A model generated the notes under the pieces. The model ran no database searches. It was not told the origin of the DNA and saw only the letters and a list, made by a program, of their open reading frames with translations. Positions 34,205 to 43,756 of a stretch of 64,000 bases of DNA are shown in pieces. This stretch comes from Bryopsis sp. KO-2023. Lineage: Eukaryota; Chlorophyta; Ulvophyceae; Bryopsidales; Bryopsidaceae. The stretch covers positions 9,315,001 through 9,379,000 of the forward strand of contig BSYQ01000001.1 of NCBI GenBank assembly GCA_030272585.1. The letters are read 5' to 3'. The position numbers and the translations under genes were made by a program. Every line of letters starts with the position of its first letter. The stretch's first letter is position 1.

Positions 34205-34475
34205 GGTCTTGGTCTGACCTGTCCAGACCGGAAAAACAACCGGTTCTGGACAGGAGTTGATGCCTGTCCAGACAGGCAACAGCCTTTCCTAGGCAGGTAA
34301 AGCGCCTGTCCAGGCAGGTATGTCCTGTCCAGACCGGGTAAATAACCGGTTCTAGACAGGATGTGTTGCCTGTCCAGACAGGTATCTACCTGTTCTAGAC
34401 AGGTATCAACCTGTTCTAGACAGGTTGTCTGCCTGTCTGGACAGGTCATATACCTGTCCGGACAGGCAAGTAACT
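34205..34475. repeat. CCTGTCCAGACAGG-type palindrome array in hAT intron 2
   Basis: Repeated 14-bp near-palindromes (CCTGTCCAGACAGG and variants with GGTTCTGGACAGG) at irregular spacing, the same words as in the element's terminal arrays. It lies inside the intron between exons 2 and 3. Confidence 0.85.
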
Positions 34476-34733
34476 GTTCACATGTAATGCCTTCTTCATG
34501 CTAACTATTCTCTGTTTTCTTGTGTCCAGGGGGAAAGCAGGAAGAGGAGACCCTCGGCAAACGCCTGGGTCAAGCGCCTCTTCCTCAAGCCCGATGGCAC
34601 CCTCCATAAAATCAGTGATTTTACGGAGGGTGGGGAGGTCACACAGAAGCTTGTTTGCAGGCTGTGTGACCTCCCCGTGAGTTACCACCGCAGTTCCCTC
34701 ACGACTGCGAAGAACCACGCCAAGGGCCACCAA

Positions 34734-35198
34734 CAGAGATAGGACTTGGGCCAAATTTTTGGTCCGACTCCGGTCCGGTCCGGTTACGGTCGGGTTACGG
34801 TCACCGTACTACGGCCGTAACTCCGTACCGTAACCGGAGTAATATGTTGTTTTTACGGTACGGAACAAGTACGGTATAACTACGGTAGGCCCTAAATCAC
34901 CGTGAAGTAGCGTGGTTCAGTGCTAAAGCGTTAGGCTGCAGTCAGTAGGGTCGCGGGTTCGAATCCCCCTGGGTTCCTTTGGAATCGCGGGACCCTGCGG
35001 GGGTCACTTTCTACGGTTTACGGTTGTTACGGCCGTTACGGTCGTTACGGTCCGGTACGGAGCGGTACGGAGTGGTACGGTGCTACGGTTACGGCCGTAA
35101 AAGTACGATTTTCTGACGAAAATTGTACTCCGGTTACGGTCCGGTTACGGTGGTTACGGTCCGGTTACGGTGACCGTAACCGTAAAGTCCTATCTCTG
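34734..35198 (-). mobile_element. hAT-type MITE family A, copy 3 (465 bp, inverted)
   Basis: Reverse orientation relative to copies 1 and 2. It sits inside exon 3 right after the BED-finger sequence (GCCACCAA, 34726-34733). The right flank carries ten extra bases GTGGTGGTGG before a near-copy of the target (CCCACCAA, 35209-35216). Reading resumes in frame at 35217. Confidence 0.92.
34895..34985 (+). other. tRNA-like segment in MITE A copy 3
   Basis: A-box-like TAGCGTGGTTCAG at 34908-34920, GGCTGCAGTC in the anticodon region and an exact B box GGTTCGAATCC at 34956-34966. Stems are poorly conserved. The equivalent in copy 2 is near 33150-33240 on the minus strand. Confidence 0.6.
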
Positions 35199-35274
35199 GT
35201 GGTGGTGGCCCACCAACTGAGGACGGAGGAAGATATGCGGAAGAGGGAGGAAGCGGGATGGTAAGAAAAAGGGA

Positions 35275-35400
35275 CCCAAAACACTGTTGAATGTGCTGAA
35301 AAAGAAACCCAAAACACTGTTGAATGTGCTGAAAAAGAAACCCAAAACACTGTTGAATGTGCTGAAAAAGAAACCCAAAACACTGTTGAATGTGCATGTG
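35275..35400 (+). repeat. 32-bp tandem repeat in hAT intron 3
   Basis: Four near-identical units of AAACACTGTTGAATGTGCTG plus AAAAAGAAACCC, followed by a partial unit. The TTTG-rich run at about 35570-35665 is a second simple repeat in the next intron. Confidence 0.92.
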
Positions 35401-36727
35401 AATCTGATGCATGGTGTCCAACAGAAACTGAAACAGGTATTATGTGTGTTGCAGGCCACGGGGCAACACCGACAGCACGTCGGGGGTGGTGGTCCACACG
35501 GTGGGGAGGGCCTGGAAACCGACGGAGCATGCATGGAAGGTAGCATGCAAGAAGCTGGCGGAGTAAGTGTGTTTGTTTGTTTGTTTGTTTGTTTGTTTGT
35601 TTGTTTGTTTGTTTTTGTCTTTGTCTTTGTCTTCGTTTTTGTTTTTGTGTTTGTTTTTGGTTTTGAATGTTCATGTGCATGTGTGCTTCAGGTGGGTGGC
35701 GGAGGAAGGGCTTCCCCTCTCATTGGGGGAGTCAGAAGGATTTCTGGGTTTTGCCCGCGCCCTGAACGGCCGGGCAGCCCGGATTTCCAGACGGTCGGTG
35801 GGGCGGAAGATGGAGGGGCTGTTCCACGAACGCCTGGCCCGGGTAGCCCAAGAAATCAAAGGCCACCGAGATTTGCAGCAGCAACCGGCCTTCACCGGGG
35901 ATCTGTGGACATCACGGTGAGCATTGTGTCTTTGATAATTGGTAATCTGAATTGTTAACCATGCTGTTGTGTTTTGATTTGTTGTGATGTGTTTTGATTT
36001 GTTGTCATGTGTTTGATTCGATTTGCTGTGTTGTGTTTTGATTTGTTGTCATGTGTTTTGATTTGATTTGTTGTGTTTTGGTGTTGTGTTTTTGCAGGGC
36101 GGGTGACAAGTACTTGACTGTCACCGCCCACGCCGTGGATGTCTCCACCAACCCCTGGCAGATGAAGGACTGGATGCTCGGGGTGTTCCACCTGGATGTG
36201 GAAAGGGCCACCTCCGCTGCAATCCAGCAGCTGGTGGAAGACCAGGTTCTCCCGAGCATCCAGTTGGAGGGGTACAGGCCCACCATCACCACCGATGCGG
36301 GAGCTAATATAGCAGCCGCATTTGACAAGTAAGTGAACCAACCAAAAGAAAAATACGGTGCTTGTTTGAAATTAAATGTAAGAAACAACCACAAGTTGAA
36401 ACAGCATGCAATGTGATGCCTGGAAACATGTCCACCTCCCCAAGGAAAAACAAAAGGAAAAATAAAAACACTTAAGAGTATGTGTGTAACAAATTGCAGC
36501 CGAAACAGTCTCAACTGGGACTGGATGCGATGCTGCTGCCACATGCTCCACAATAGCATGACGGCTGCCCTCAGCACCGCTCCCATTGGAATTCAGGACA
36601 GCCTGAAAAAAGCTACGAGGCTGGTGGAGTATTTTTCAAGGTAAGGACATGAAATGAAAAAAGTTATGGAAGTGAACAATACTATAAGGGAATATTTTTT
36701 TTTTTTCTAAGTTGTTAGTGTGCATTG

Positions 36728-37003
36728 TGGAGGACCTGTCTGGACAGGTCTTTGTCCTGTCCAGAAAAGGTTAATGTCTGTCTAGAACAGGTTGATTCCT
36801 GTCCAGACCGGTTCATCACTTGTCAAGGACAGGACGTTTTTCCTGTCTGGACAGGAAGTTTTGCCTGTCTGGACAGGACAGACCTGTCTGGACCGGTTTA
36901 TCACCTGTCCAGACAGGCAAAACTTCCTGTCCTTGACAGGTGGTGAACCGGTCTGGACAGGAGAAGGACCTGTCCAGACAGGTCTATTGCCTGTCTGTTA
37001 AAG
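36728..37003. repeat. CCTGTCTGGACAGG-type palindrome array in hAT intron 7
   Basis: Second intronic cluster of the same near-palindromes found in intron 2 and at the element ends, between exon 7 (ends 36640) and exon 8 (starts 37041). Confidence 0.85.
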
Positions 37004-37415
37004 GTCAGATATGACGTTTGTTTCTTTGTTTTTTGTGTAGATCTACCACAGCCAGGTTCCAGCTCGACACCCTGCAAAGGGAGGACCTGGAGGGTCGAGG
37101 CCAGGAGGTGCCCACAGATTCGGAAGACGAGGTGGAGGTGGAGCTTGTGGAGGGAAATACAAACCCCCCCAAAGCCATCCTGAAGCTCAAAGTGCCCCAG
37201 GCCACGAGGTGGAATAGCACCTACGCGATGGTGGAGAGGTATGTCATGTTGTTGGTCATTTCTTTTGTTGTTGTTTTTTTTTTCCTTTGTGTTTGTGTTT
37301 AACATTGTTGTGCCTTGTGTGTAGGCTGCTGAAGCTGGAAAAACCGGTGCGTGCATGGCTGGATGCCCACCACACCCAACTGCCGGAAGGAGCGCTGGAA
37401 AGGGCGGACTGGTAG

Positions 37416-37682
37416 TGTTAGGGATGTTAAGAGCTACATCCAGTCAGGTCCAGTCATGTACAATCATGTACAGTCATGCATAGTCATGCTGACGTGGACA
37501 TGTGAGTCAGGTCTAGTCATGATGACTAGACCTATGTCGGGTGCCCACCTAGGATGGTTGTCCTAGGTACCATGCGGGGACGCTAGGATCCTTGGGGGTC
37601 ATGGTATTAATGGGCTTCAAGGTCATGGACTCATAAGTTTTAGTTTTTAGCTCTTCTTAGACTTGCACCCCCAAGTCTAACA
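37416..37682 (+). repeat. 5' LTR of gypsy element A
   Basis: 267 bp, TG...CA. Same as 43490-43756 by eye. It includes a run of related words around CAGTCATG. Confidence 0.96.
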
Positions 37683-37707
37683 ACTTGGTTTCGGAGCGGG
37701 CCAAAAC

Positions 37708-38364
37708 GTGTCGCTAATCGAACAGCTCCGATTTCCCTGCAGAAAATCCGCGCGCCGCAATAAGCAGTGCGACTCCACTTTCCACACGATAGGATGCTTG
37801 CCAAAGCAGGGTAGTACTTCTGTAGGGTCGGGAAGCAAAAAGTCTTCCACGGCCAAGCCTGATAAATTTGATGGCCAATGTCCTTGGAAAGAACATAAGG
37901 TCATTTTGGAGATCTTTTGGATTGCCGAGGGGGTTCCTCGAGAAGAATGGGGTCGGATTGGACCAACATTCTTGGGACCCAAGGGAATCAAGCACCTCAT
38001 CGCTCGAGTCGGGGAAGAGAAAATTTCTGGAGGAAACCTGACTTGAGAGGAAATGTGTGTTGCTATGGATGATGGAAGTTTTGGTGAGTTGGCCACCGAA
38101 TATGCGGTGACGCAAAAACTGTCCACATTCAAAGACCACATTAACCGGCGATGCAATACTGGAGAATATGTGCGCCAAATGGACACATATTTTACTCTTC
38201 GTAAGACCAAAATTGATAGTATTTCAAAAATTTGGTTCTTACACCGCAACCTCCATGGAGTGTTGAAGGAAGCGGTTGCCACTGATACTTCGGGTCATGA
38301 ATGGACTTCATATGAGGAATTCCGTACCCATGTATTGGCAAAAGGAGTATCGCATGATGAGTGA
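37708..38364 (+). CDS. gag region of gypsy element A, with two in-frame TGA codons
   Basis: A frame open from the primer-binding site to the start of pol, interrupted only by TGA at 38044-38046 and 38362-38364, and in the same frame as pol. It has no ATG before the first TGA (the first codon that could start is GTG at 37708). The second part (YVRQMDTYFTLRKTKI and following) resembles the retrotransposon gag helical domain. The TGAs may be CGA-to-TGA changes, readthrough codons, or signs of decay; the element is otherwise intact. Confidence 0.65.
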
Positions 38365-38373
38365 TACCCAGTA

Positions 38374-41300
38374 TTGGAAAAAGGTGCCAAAGAAAAGGAG
38401 GAGAGTACCGTTGGATCAAAGAGATCTCGAAAAGAGGAAAAAGGAAAGGTGTATCCGGTTAATCGGAAGAAAAACCGAATGATGCCGAGTTTTTCACCGA
38501 GATTTGGTGGTAGTTCTCAACAGACTCGTAAGAGTAAAGTTGGTAAAACATCTTTTCCTGCGGGTCTTAGCCAGAAAGAGTGGGAACGGCGCAAGGCCGC
38601 GAACCTTTGTTTCAGATGTGGAGCATCTTATTCTCCAGGTCATGTGTGTGATACTGGAAAGGTACGGAAGAGTCTCGCTTGTTTCGGGAAAGAACTTTCT
38701 AGTATAGAAGTTCTTGCATCTGGGTTATCTCGAAAGGAGGTATCGAAAAACTCACATCCGAAAGATGTAATATTTGATCCGATGGATACAGATATTACGG
38801 AGCCCGAGAACAAATCGGATATTTCTGTGGAGAATGACCCTGACCAGGTTATGTCTGTTGACAGAAATGATGACTCTATCCGATGTGGTGAGGATGATTT
38901 GGACGTCGATCCCATTGGGGACGCCCAAGATCCTATGCCTAGTAAAGAAGAGAAGGTGCCGGAGAACGATTGCATCTCTGGAATGCAACTTTTAAAATCG
39001 GAACTTCATCGTTTGCAGAATGCAAGTAGAGAGTTCACTTTTGACTCATCTACTAATGATGAAATATTTGCGATTTGTAAAAAGTTTTGCACTGGACAAG
39101 AGTTTCTTGCATCGTCAGTAGCGGGACACCATGTTTGGATGGATCCTGGACGAAAGAATTTGAATGAATTCTTAAAGCATTATTTTGCTAGCAAGAAAGA
39201 ATCACCTTCTACTACGAGTTGCTGTCTATTAATCCCTCATAATATGGCAGTTGGACAAAAAGAAATCAATCAAATGCGATTGATCGCACAATATCGAAAA
39301 GGAGCAAAATTGTTTGCTCTTAGCAGCGGTAAAGCACCAGGTCTTCTTTGGCCCGTTGATATATATTACGATCCACCTACAGCGGAGTTACCCGGTAACT
39401 CGATTCCAGGAGAGGATTGTAATCTCAGAATGTCAATGTCTTTCAAAGGTTTGATTTCTGGTTCCCCTGGTCAGATTCTGTTAGATTCTGGCGCCGCTGG
39501 CTACGCTTATATCTCTAAGCATTTCTGCGAAAGCACAGGGCTTAGTTACGGATGTAAGCAAGGTACCAAAATCGAAATGGCCGATGGAACTCCATTGGAT
39601 ATTGTAGGGATAACCTCGATTAACTTGCGTTTGCAAGGCTTGCGGATGAAGATCGAGTGTCAAGTTATCACTGCAAAGCATTTTGATTTGTACCTCGGGG
39701 ATGTGTGGTTATGCAATCACCGAGTACTGATGAATTTTTCTACTGGTAGTGCTTCGGTTCTAACTACACGGGGAAACCGACTCACGATACGACCTAATTT
39801 GGTTGTGCGTGCCCCTAGTCCGCCTAATGCACGGATCAATCCCTTGTTGAGCATAGCCCAAGCTCGAAGACAACTCCGTAATAAGGAGATTTGTCCTTTT
39901 CTGGTTATAGTTCGGGAGGTCCCGAACCCTTTTGAGGGGGAGGAATCTGGGGTACCCGAATTGCCCAAAAATCCTCTAGTGTCTTCATATCAAACAGAGC
40001 TGGAAAGTCTGTTAGATGAGTATAAAGACAGATTCTCCGATGAGTTGGCGGAATGCCCTCCATCTCGAGAAGAGGATGCAGCAATCGATCTTGTCCCTGG
40101 AGCGAAACCGGTACATAGACCAATGTTTCGTTACACACCAGGTGAAAGAAAAGAGATTGAGGAGCAAGTCTCTGATATGCTGCAGAAGGGTTTGATTAAG
40201 CCTAGTTGTAGTCCGTGGGGTGCACCAATCTTGTTTGTTCCCAAACCGGATGGTACTCGACGGATGTGTATCGACTATAGAGGCTTAAATAAGTTGACGA
40301 TCAGGAATCAATATCCACTACCAAGGATAGATGATCTCCTTGATCAACTTCAAGGTTCGAAATACTTTTCGGCCTTAGATTTGAAAGCAGGGTATTGGCA
40401 ACTTCGAGTGAAGGAGCCGGACCAACCGAAGACTGCTTTCAAAACCCCATTCGGTCTGTTTGAATATAAAGTGCTTCCAATGGGCTTGACGAATGCACCT
40501 GCAATATTCCAGACTTGGATGAATCGGGTATTCTCGGGTATGATTGGGAAGTCGGTCCTAATATACCTCGATGACATACTTGTATTCAGCAAAACTCCGG
40601 AGGAACATGTGCAACATTTGCGAGCCGTGATGAAACGCTTGCGTGAGCACAAAATGCTCTTGAAGAGATCAAAATGTGATTTCTTTAAGAAAGAGCTTCA
40701 CTATCTTGGATTTGTTATAAATCAAGATGGTATTTCCGCTGATAAGAGGAAAACAGAGAAAGTAGTAGAGTGGCCAGTCCCAAAGAACGTTGCGGAATTG
40801 CGTTCATTTTTAGGGCTCTCTAACTATTTCCGGAGATTTGTGCAAGGTTACAGCAAGCTTGTAGCCCCACTCACAAATTTACTTAGGAAGGGTAAAGAGT
40901 GGAGTTGGACCGAGGATTGTCAAAGAGGATTTGATGGTGTTAAAGAGAATTTAACACATGCACCTTGTTTGGCAATGCCTAACTTCGAAAAAGATTTTGA
41001 AGTTGTCGCGGATGCTTCGGATTACGCGATCGGTGCAATCTTGTTGCAAGAGGGACATCCGATAGCTTTTGAAAGTCGAAAGTTATCAGGAGCCCAACTT
41101 AATTGGAGCATAGGGGACAAGGAAATGTTCGCTGTAGTACATGCTCTTAAGTTGTGGCGATGCTACTTGGACGTGCGTGTGTTTAAGGTGGTGTGTGATC
41201 ACCAGCCTAACACATACTTCCATTCCCAGGAAACTCTCTCTCGAAGGTCGGCACGTTGGCTCGAAGTCCTCCAGGGGTTCCGGTTCGAGTGGGAATACAG

Positions 41301-42984
41301 GCCGGGTCGGACGAACGTGGCAGACCCCTTGTCACGATATCCGTCGTATTCTCAGCAGATCGGAATACTCTCGGAGCTGGGAGGTGGCCAGAAACGACCA
41401 ACTTGGAAAGGGGATCCGTCCTCGCCCCGGACCGGTACGTCGATGCTTGGGGAAAGATTGACTGAGGGGATCACTAGGGATGAGTGGTTTGAAACCGAAG
41501 ATGTCGCCGCTTCAGGTTGTCAAAAGCACTCAGGCCTGTGGTGGAATGGTGCACGAGTAGTAGTACCAAATTGGGATAATCTTAGAGAAGATATCCTACA
41601 TGATAGCCATGCAAGTGTATATGCAGGACATTTTGGGATCCGCAAGACCCAAAGAACAGTCTTAAAATACTTTTGGTGGCCTGGCGTAGAGGGAGATATC
41701 GCAAACTTTGTAAAGGGATGCGATGCATGTCAAAGGAACAAACACCGTCGCGGCAAGGTGCCTGGTCCTTTGCAACCTTTACGTATTCCTGATGGTCGAT
41801 GGGAATCGGTTTCAATGGATTTGATTACTGATTTGCCTAAATCAGGAGCGGAAGCATTTGACGCTATCTTAGTTTTTGTGGATCGACTCACAAAGATGGT
41901 GCGATGCGTACCAACGCACACTACGTGTGATGCGGTACAAACGGCGAAACTCTTCGTTACTGAGGTCTTCCGTTTGCACGGTCTTCCTAAGCACCTCGTA
42001 AGCGATAGAGATCCTAGGTGGACTTCAAAGTTCTTTAGAGAGCTTTGTAAGACCTTAGGGGTCACTCAAGCATTGTCGACAGCTTTTCATCCACAGAGTG
42101 ATGGACAGACTGAAGCAATGAATAGGATCCTCGAAGATACCTTACGGCATTTCGTAGGACCTCGTCAAAGAGATTGGAGTGACTTGTTGCCGGTGGTAGA
42201 GTTTGCATTGAACAACTCTAAGTCGATGGCTACTGGTGAAACACCGTTCTTCTTGAACTACGGTAGAGATCCGTGGACACCATTAATGGTACAACTTCCA
42301 TCCAAGACATCTAATGTCATGGGTCCTGGAGGTCTGAGTAGACAAAGGACACAGATTGGAGTACCGGCGGTGAAGAAGATGACCGAGGACATTCGTGAGG
42401 CGATTGTCAAAGCAAAGCGGTGTTTAGAAAGTGCTCAGCAAAGGATGAAGACTTATGCCGATGTGCGTAGGTGTCCAGTTGATGTTCAAGTAGGCGATAT
42501 GGTCTTGCTGGATGCACGACATATCAAATTGAAACACCCTGGATCAAGGAAGTTATTGCCACGTTGGTTGGGTCCTTTTCGTGTTTTGGAAGGTGTCCAA
42601 AAACGAAAACCGATGGCAGAACAGGTCGCGTTCCGATTGGAATTGCCTAATTCGCTTCCTATTCATCCAGTCTTTCATGCTTCTTTACTTAAGAGGTATT
42701 GGTCGCATGGAAAGACACAACCTCCTCCGCCACCTGTGGATATACAGGAAGAACTAGAGTATGAGGTAGAAGACCTCCTCGACTACCGTGAAGTAAAGGT
42801 CGGTCGACGAGTAGTTCCGCAGTACTTGGTAAAGTGGACGGGATACTCACATGAGCACAACTCTTGGGAGCCTGAAGCGAATTTGGAGAACGCTCGGGAG
42901 CTGGTAGAGCAGTACCAGAAGAGAAAGAAATCAACGTTGATTCCCCCTATTCCGGTACGTCGAAGTAGGCGACTTCGTTCGTGA
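38374..42984 (+). CDS. pol polyprotein of gypsy element A with chromodomain
   Basis: Open for about 1,536 codons. In order: zinc knuckle CFRCGASYSPGHVC (about residue 80), aspartic protease ILLDSGAAGYAY (about 370), reverse transcriptase with YLDDILVFS (about 730), RNase H VVADASDYAIGAIL (about 880), integrase zinc domain HASVYAGHFG...CDACQRNK (about 1075-1120), DDE core with SMDLITDLP, SDRDPRWTSKFF and FHPQSDGQTEAMNR, and a C-terminal chromodomain YEVEDLLDYREV...YLVKWTGYSHEHNSWEP (about 1462-1518). Chromodomains can direct integration to particular chromatin. All catalytic residues that I can locate are present. Confidence 0.95.
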   Translation: MEKGAKEKEESTVGSKRSRKEEKGKVYPVNRKKNRMMPSFSPRFGGSSQQTRKSKVGKTSFPAGLSQKEWERRKAANLCFRCGASYSPGHVCDTGKVRKSLACFGKELSSIEVLASGLSRKEVSKNSHPKDVIFDPMDTDITEPENKSDISVENDPDQVMSVDRNDDSIRCGEDDLDVDPIGDAQDPMPSKEEKVPENDCISGMQLLKSELHRLQNASREFTFDSSTNDEIFAICKKFCTGQEFLASSVAGHHVWMDPGRKNLNEFLKHYFASKKESPSTTSCCLLIPHNMAVGQKEINQMRLIAQYRKGAKLFALSSGKAPGLLWPVDIYYDPPTAELPGNSIPGEDCNLRMSMSFKGLISGSPGQILLDSGAAGYAYISKHFCESTGLSYGCKQGTKIEMADGTPLDIVGITSINLRLQGLRMKIECQVITAKHFDLYLGDVWLCNHRVLMNFSTGSASVLTTRGNRLTIRPNLVVRAPSPPNARINPLLSIAQARRQLRNKEICPFLVIVREVPNPFEGEESGVPELPKNPLVSSYQTELESLLDEYKDRFSDELAECPPSREEDAAIDLVPGAKPVHRPMFRYTPGERKEIEEQVSDMLQKGLIKPSCSPWGAPILFVPKPDGTRRMCIDYRGLNKLTIRNQYPLPRIDDLLDQLQGSKYFSALDLKAGYWQLRVKEPDQPKTAFKTPFGLFEYKVLPMGLTNAPAIFQTWMNRVFSGMIGKSVLIYLDDILVFSKTPEEHVQHLRAVMKRLREHKMLLKRSKCDFFKKELHYLGFVINQDGISADKRKTEKVVEWPVPKNVAELRSFLGLSNYFRRFVQGYSKLVAPLTNLLRKGKEWSWTEDCQRGFDGVKENLTHAPCLAMPNFEKDFEVVADASDYAIGAILLQEGHPIAFESRKLSGAQLNWSIGDKEMFAVVHALKLWRCYLDVRVFKVVCDHQPNTYFHSQETLSRRSARWLEVLQGFRFEWEYRPGRTNVADPLSRYPSYSQQIGILSELGGGQKRPTWKGDPSSPRTGTSMLGERLTEGITRDEWFETEDVAASGCQKHSGLWWNGARVVVPNWDNLREDILHDSHASVYAGHFGIRKTQRTVLKYFWWPGVEGDIANFVKGCDACQRNKHRRGKVPGPLQPLRIPDGRWESVSMDLITDLPKSGAEAFDAILVFVDRLTKMVRCVPTHTTCDAVQTAKLFVTEVFRLHGLPKHLVSDRDPRWTSKFFRELCKTLGVTQALSTAFHPQSDGQTEAMNRILEDTLRHFVGPRQRDWSDLLPVVEFALNNSKSMATGETPFFLNYGRDPWTPLMVQLPSKTSNVMGPGGLSRQRTQIGVPAVKKMTEDIREAIVKAKRCLESAQQRMKTYADVRRCPVDVQVGDMVLLDARHIKLKHPGSRKLLPRWLGPFRVLEGVQKRKPMAEQVAFRLELPNSLPIHPVFHASLLKRYWSHGKTQPPPPPVDIQEELEYEVEDLLDYREVKVGRRVVPQYLVKWTGYSHEHNSWEPEANLENARELVEQYQKRKKSTLIPPIPVRRSRRLRS

Positions 42985-43489
42985 CTTGTGTGGGGTAATG
43001 TTTCTTCATGATCGAGTTTCGATATGAAAAGAGTTCCAGATCTTGTGAACGAGATCAAGTTCTTGTTAAGTGAGGACATGTTTAAGAACATATCTCATTT
43101 TCAATGAACTAGTGAACTAAATTGAATTTCTCGCTATATTCTATTTTGAACTCGAGTTGGGATCCATTCAAAATGAGAATATAAATGGAAGTAGATGAAG
43201 TTGCGAGACTTCAGTTGATGTACATTGGTTCGCCACCAGTGTAGAGAAGTGTATGGTCTTGGTAGATCCGAGAAGCACTCCGTGTATGAGAAGGACTCGG
43301 ATGACCTATATCAGAGTAGGGGCTTATTCTGACGAATACACTTATGATAACATCTCCAAGTTATCGAAACACTTTATATAGTTGAATGATAAGAGTTGGG
43401 GTTCGTTGTGGGGCTCTGTATCATTCTATGGGCTATATAGAAGTGAGGAAAGGAGTCTCCAGGAGGAGACTGATTAGGGGGGGGAGGTA

Positions 43490-43756
43490 TGTTAGGGATG
43501 TTAAGAGCTACATCCAGTCAGGTCCAGTCATGTACAATCATGTACAGTCATGCATAGTCATGCTGACGTGGACATGTGAGTCAGGTCTAGTCATGATGAC
43601 TAGACCTATGTCGGGTGCCCACCTAGGATGGTTGTCCTAGGTACCATGCGGGGACGCTAGGATCCTTGGGGGTCATGGTATTAATGGGCTTCAAGGTCAT
43701 GGACTCATAAGTTTTAGTTTTTAGCTCTTCTTAGACTTGCACCCCCAAGTCTAACA
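43490..43756 (+). repeat. 3' LTR of gypsy element A
   Basis: 267 bp, preceded by a G/A-rich polypurine tract and followed by the GGTAG duplication. Confidence 0.96.

Larger units (their letters stand above)
37416..43756 (+). mobile_element. Ty3/gypsy chromovirus element A, complete (6,341 bp)
   Basis: Two 267-bp LTRs that appear identical (37416-37682 and 43490-43756, TGTTAGGG...AGTCTAACA), a 5-bp duplication GGTAG (37411-37415 and 43757-43761), a primer-binding site TGGTTTCGGAGC at 37686-37697 and a purine tract AGGGGGGGGAGGTA before the 3' LTR. Domain order is gag, zinc knuckle, protease, RT, RNase H, integrase, chromodomain. Identical LTRs point to a very recent insertion. The 505 bp after pol (42985-43489) has no gene. 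Confidence 0.97.

Noticed and set aside
34205..34475. CRISPR-like array of short repeats
   Set aside because: Spacing is irregular, units are variable palindromes, and the setting is an intron of a eukaryotic hAT transposon.
35275..35960. 223-codon plus-strand frame through the 35.3-35.9 kb region
   Set aside because: It runs through a tandem repeat, a TTTG repeat and parts of two hAT exons in the wrong frame.
38044..38364. TGA codons in gypsy A as selenocysteine codons
   Set aside because: No reason for selenocysteine in gag and no SECIS-like structure recognised; mutation or readthrough is simpler.
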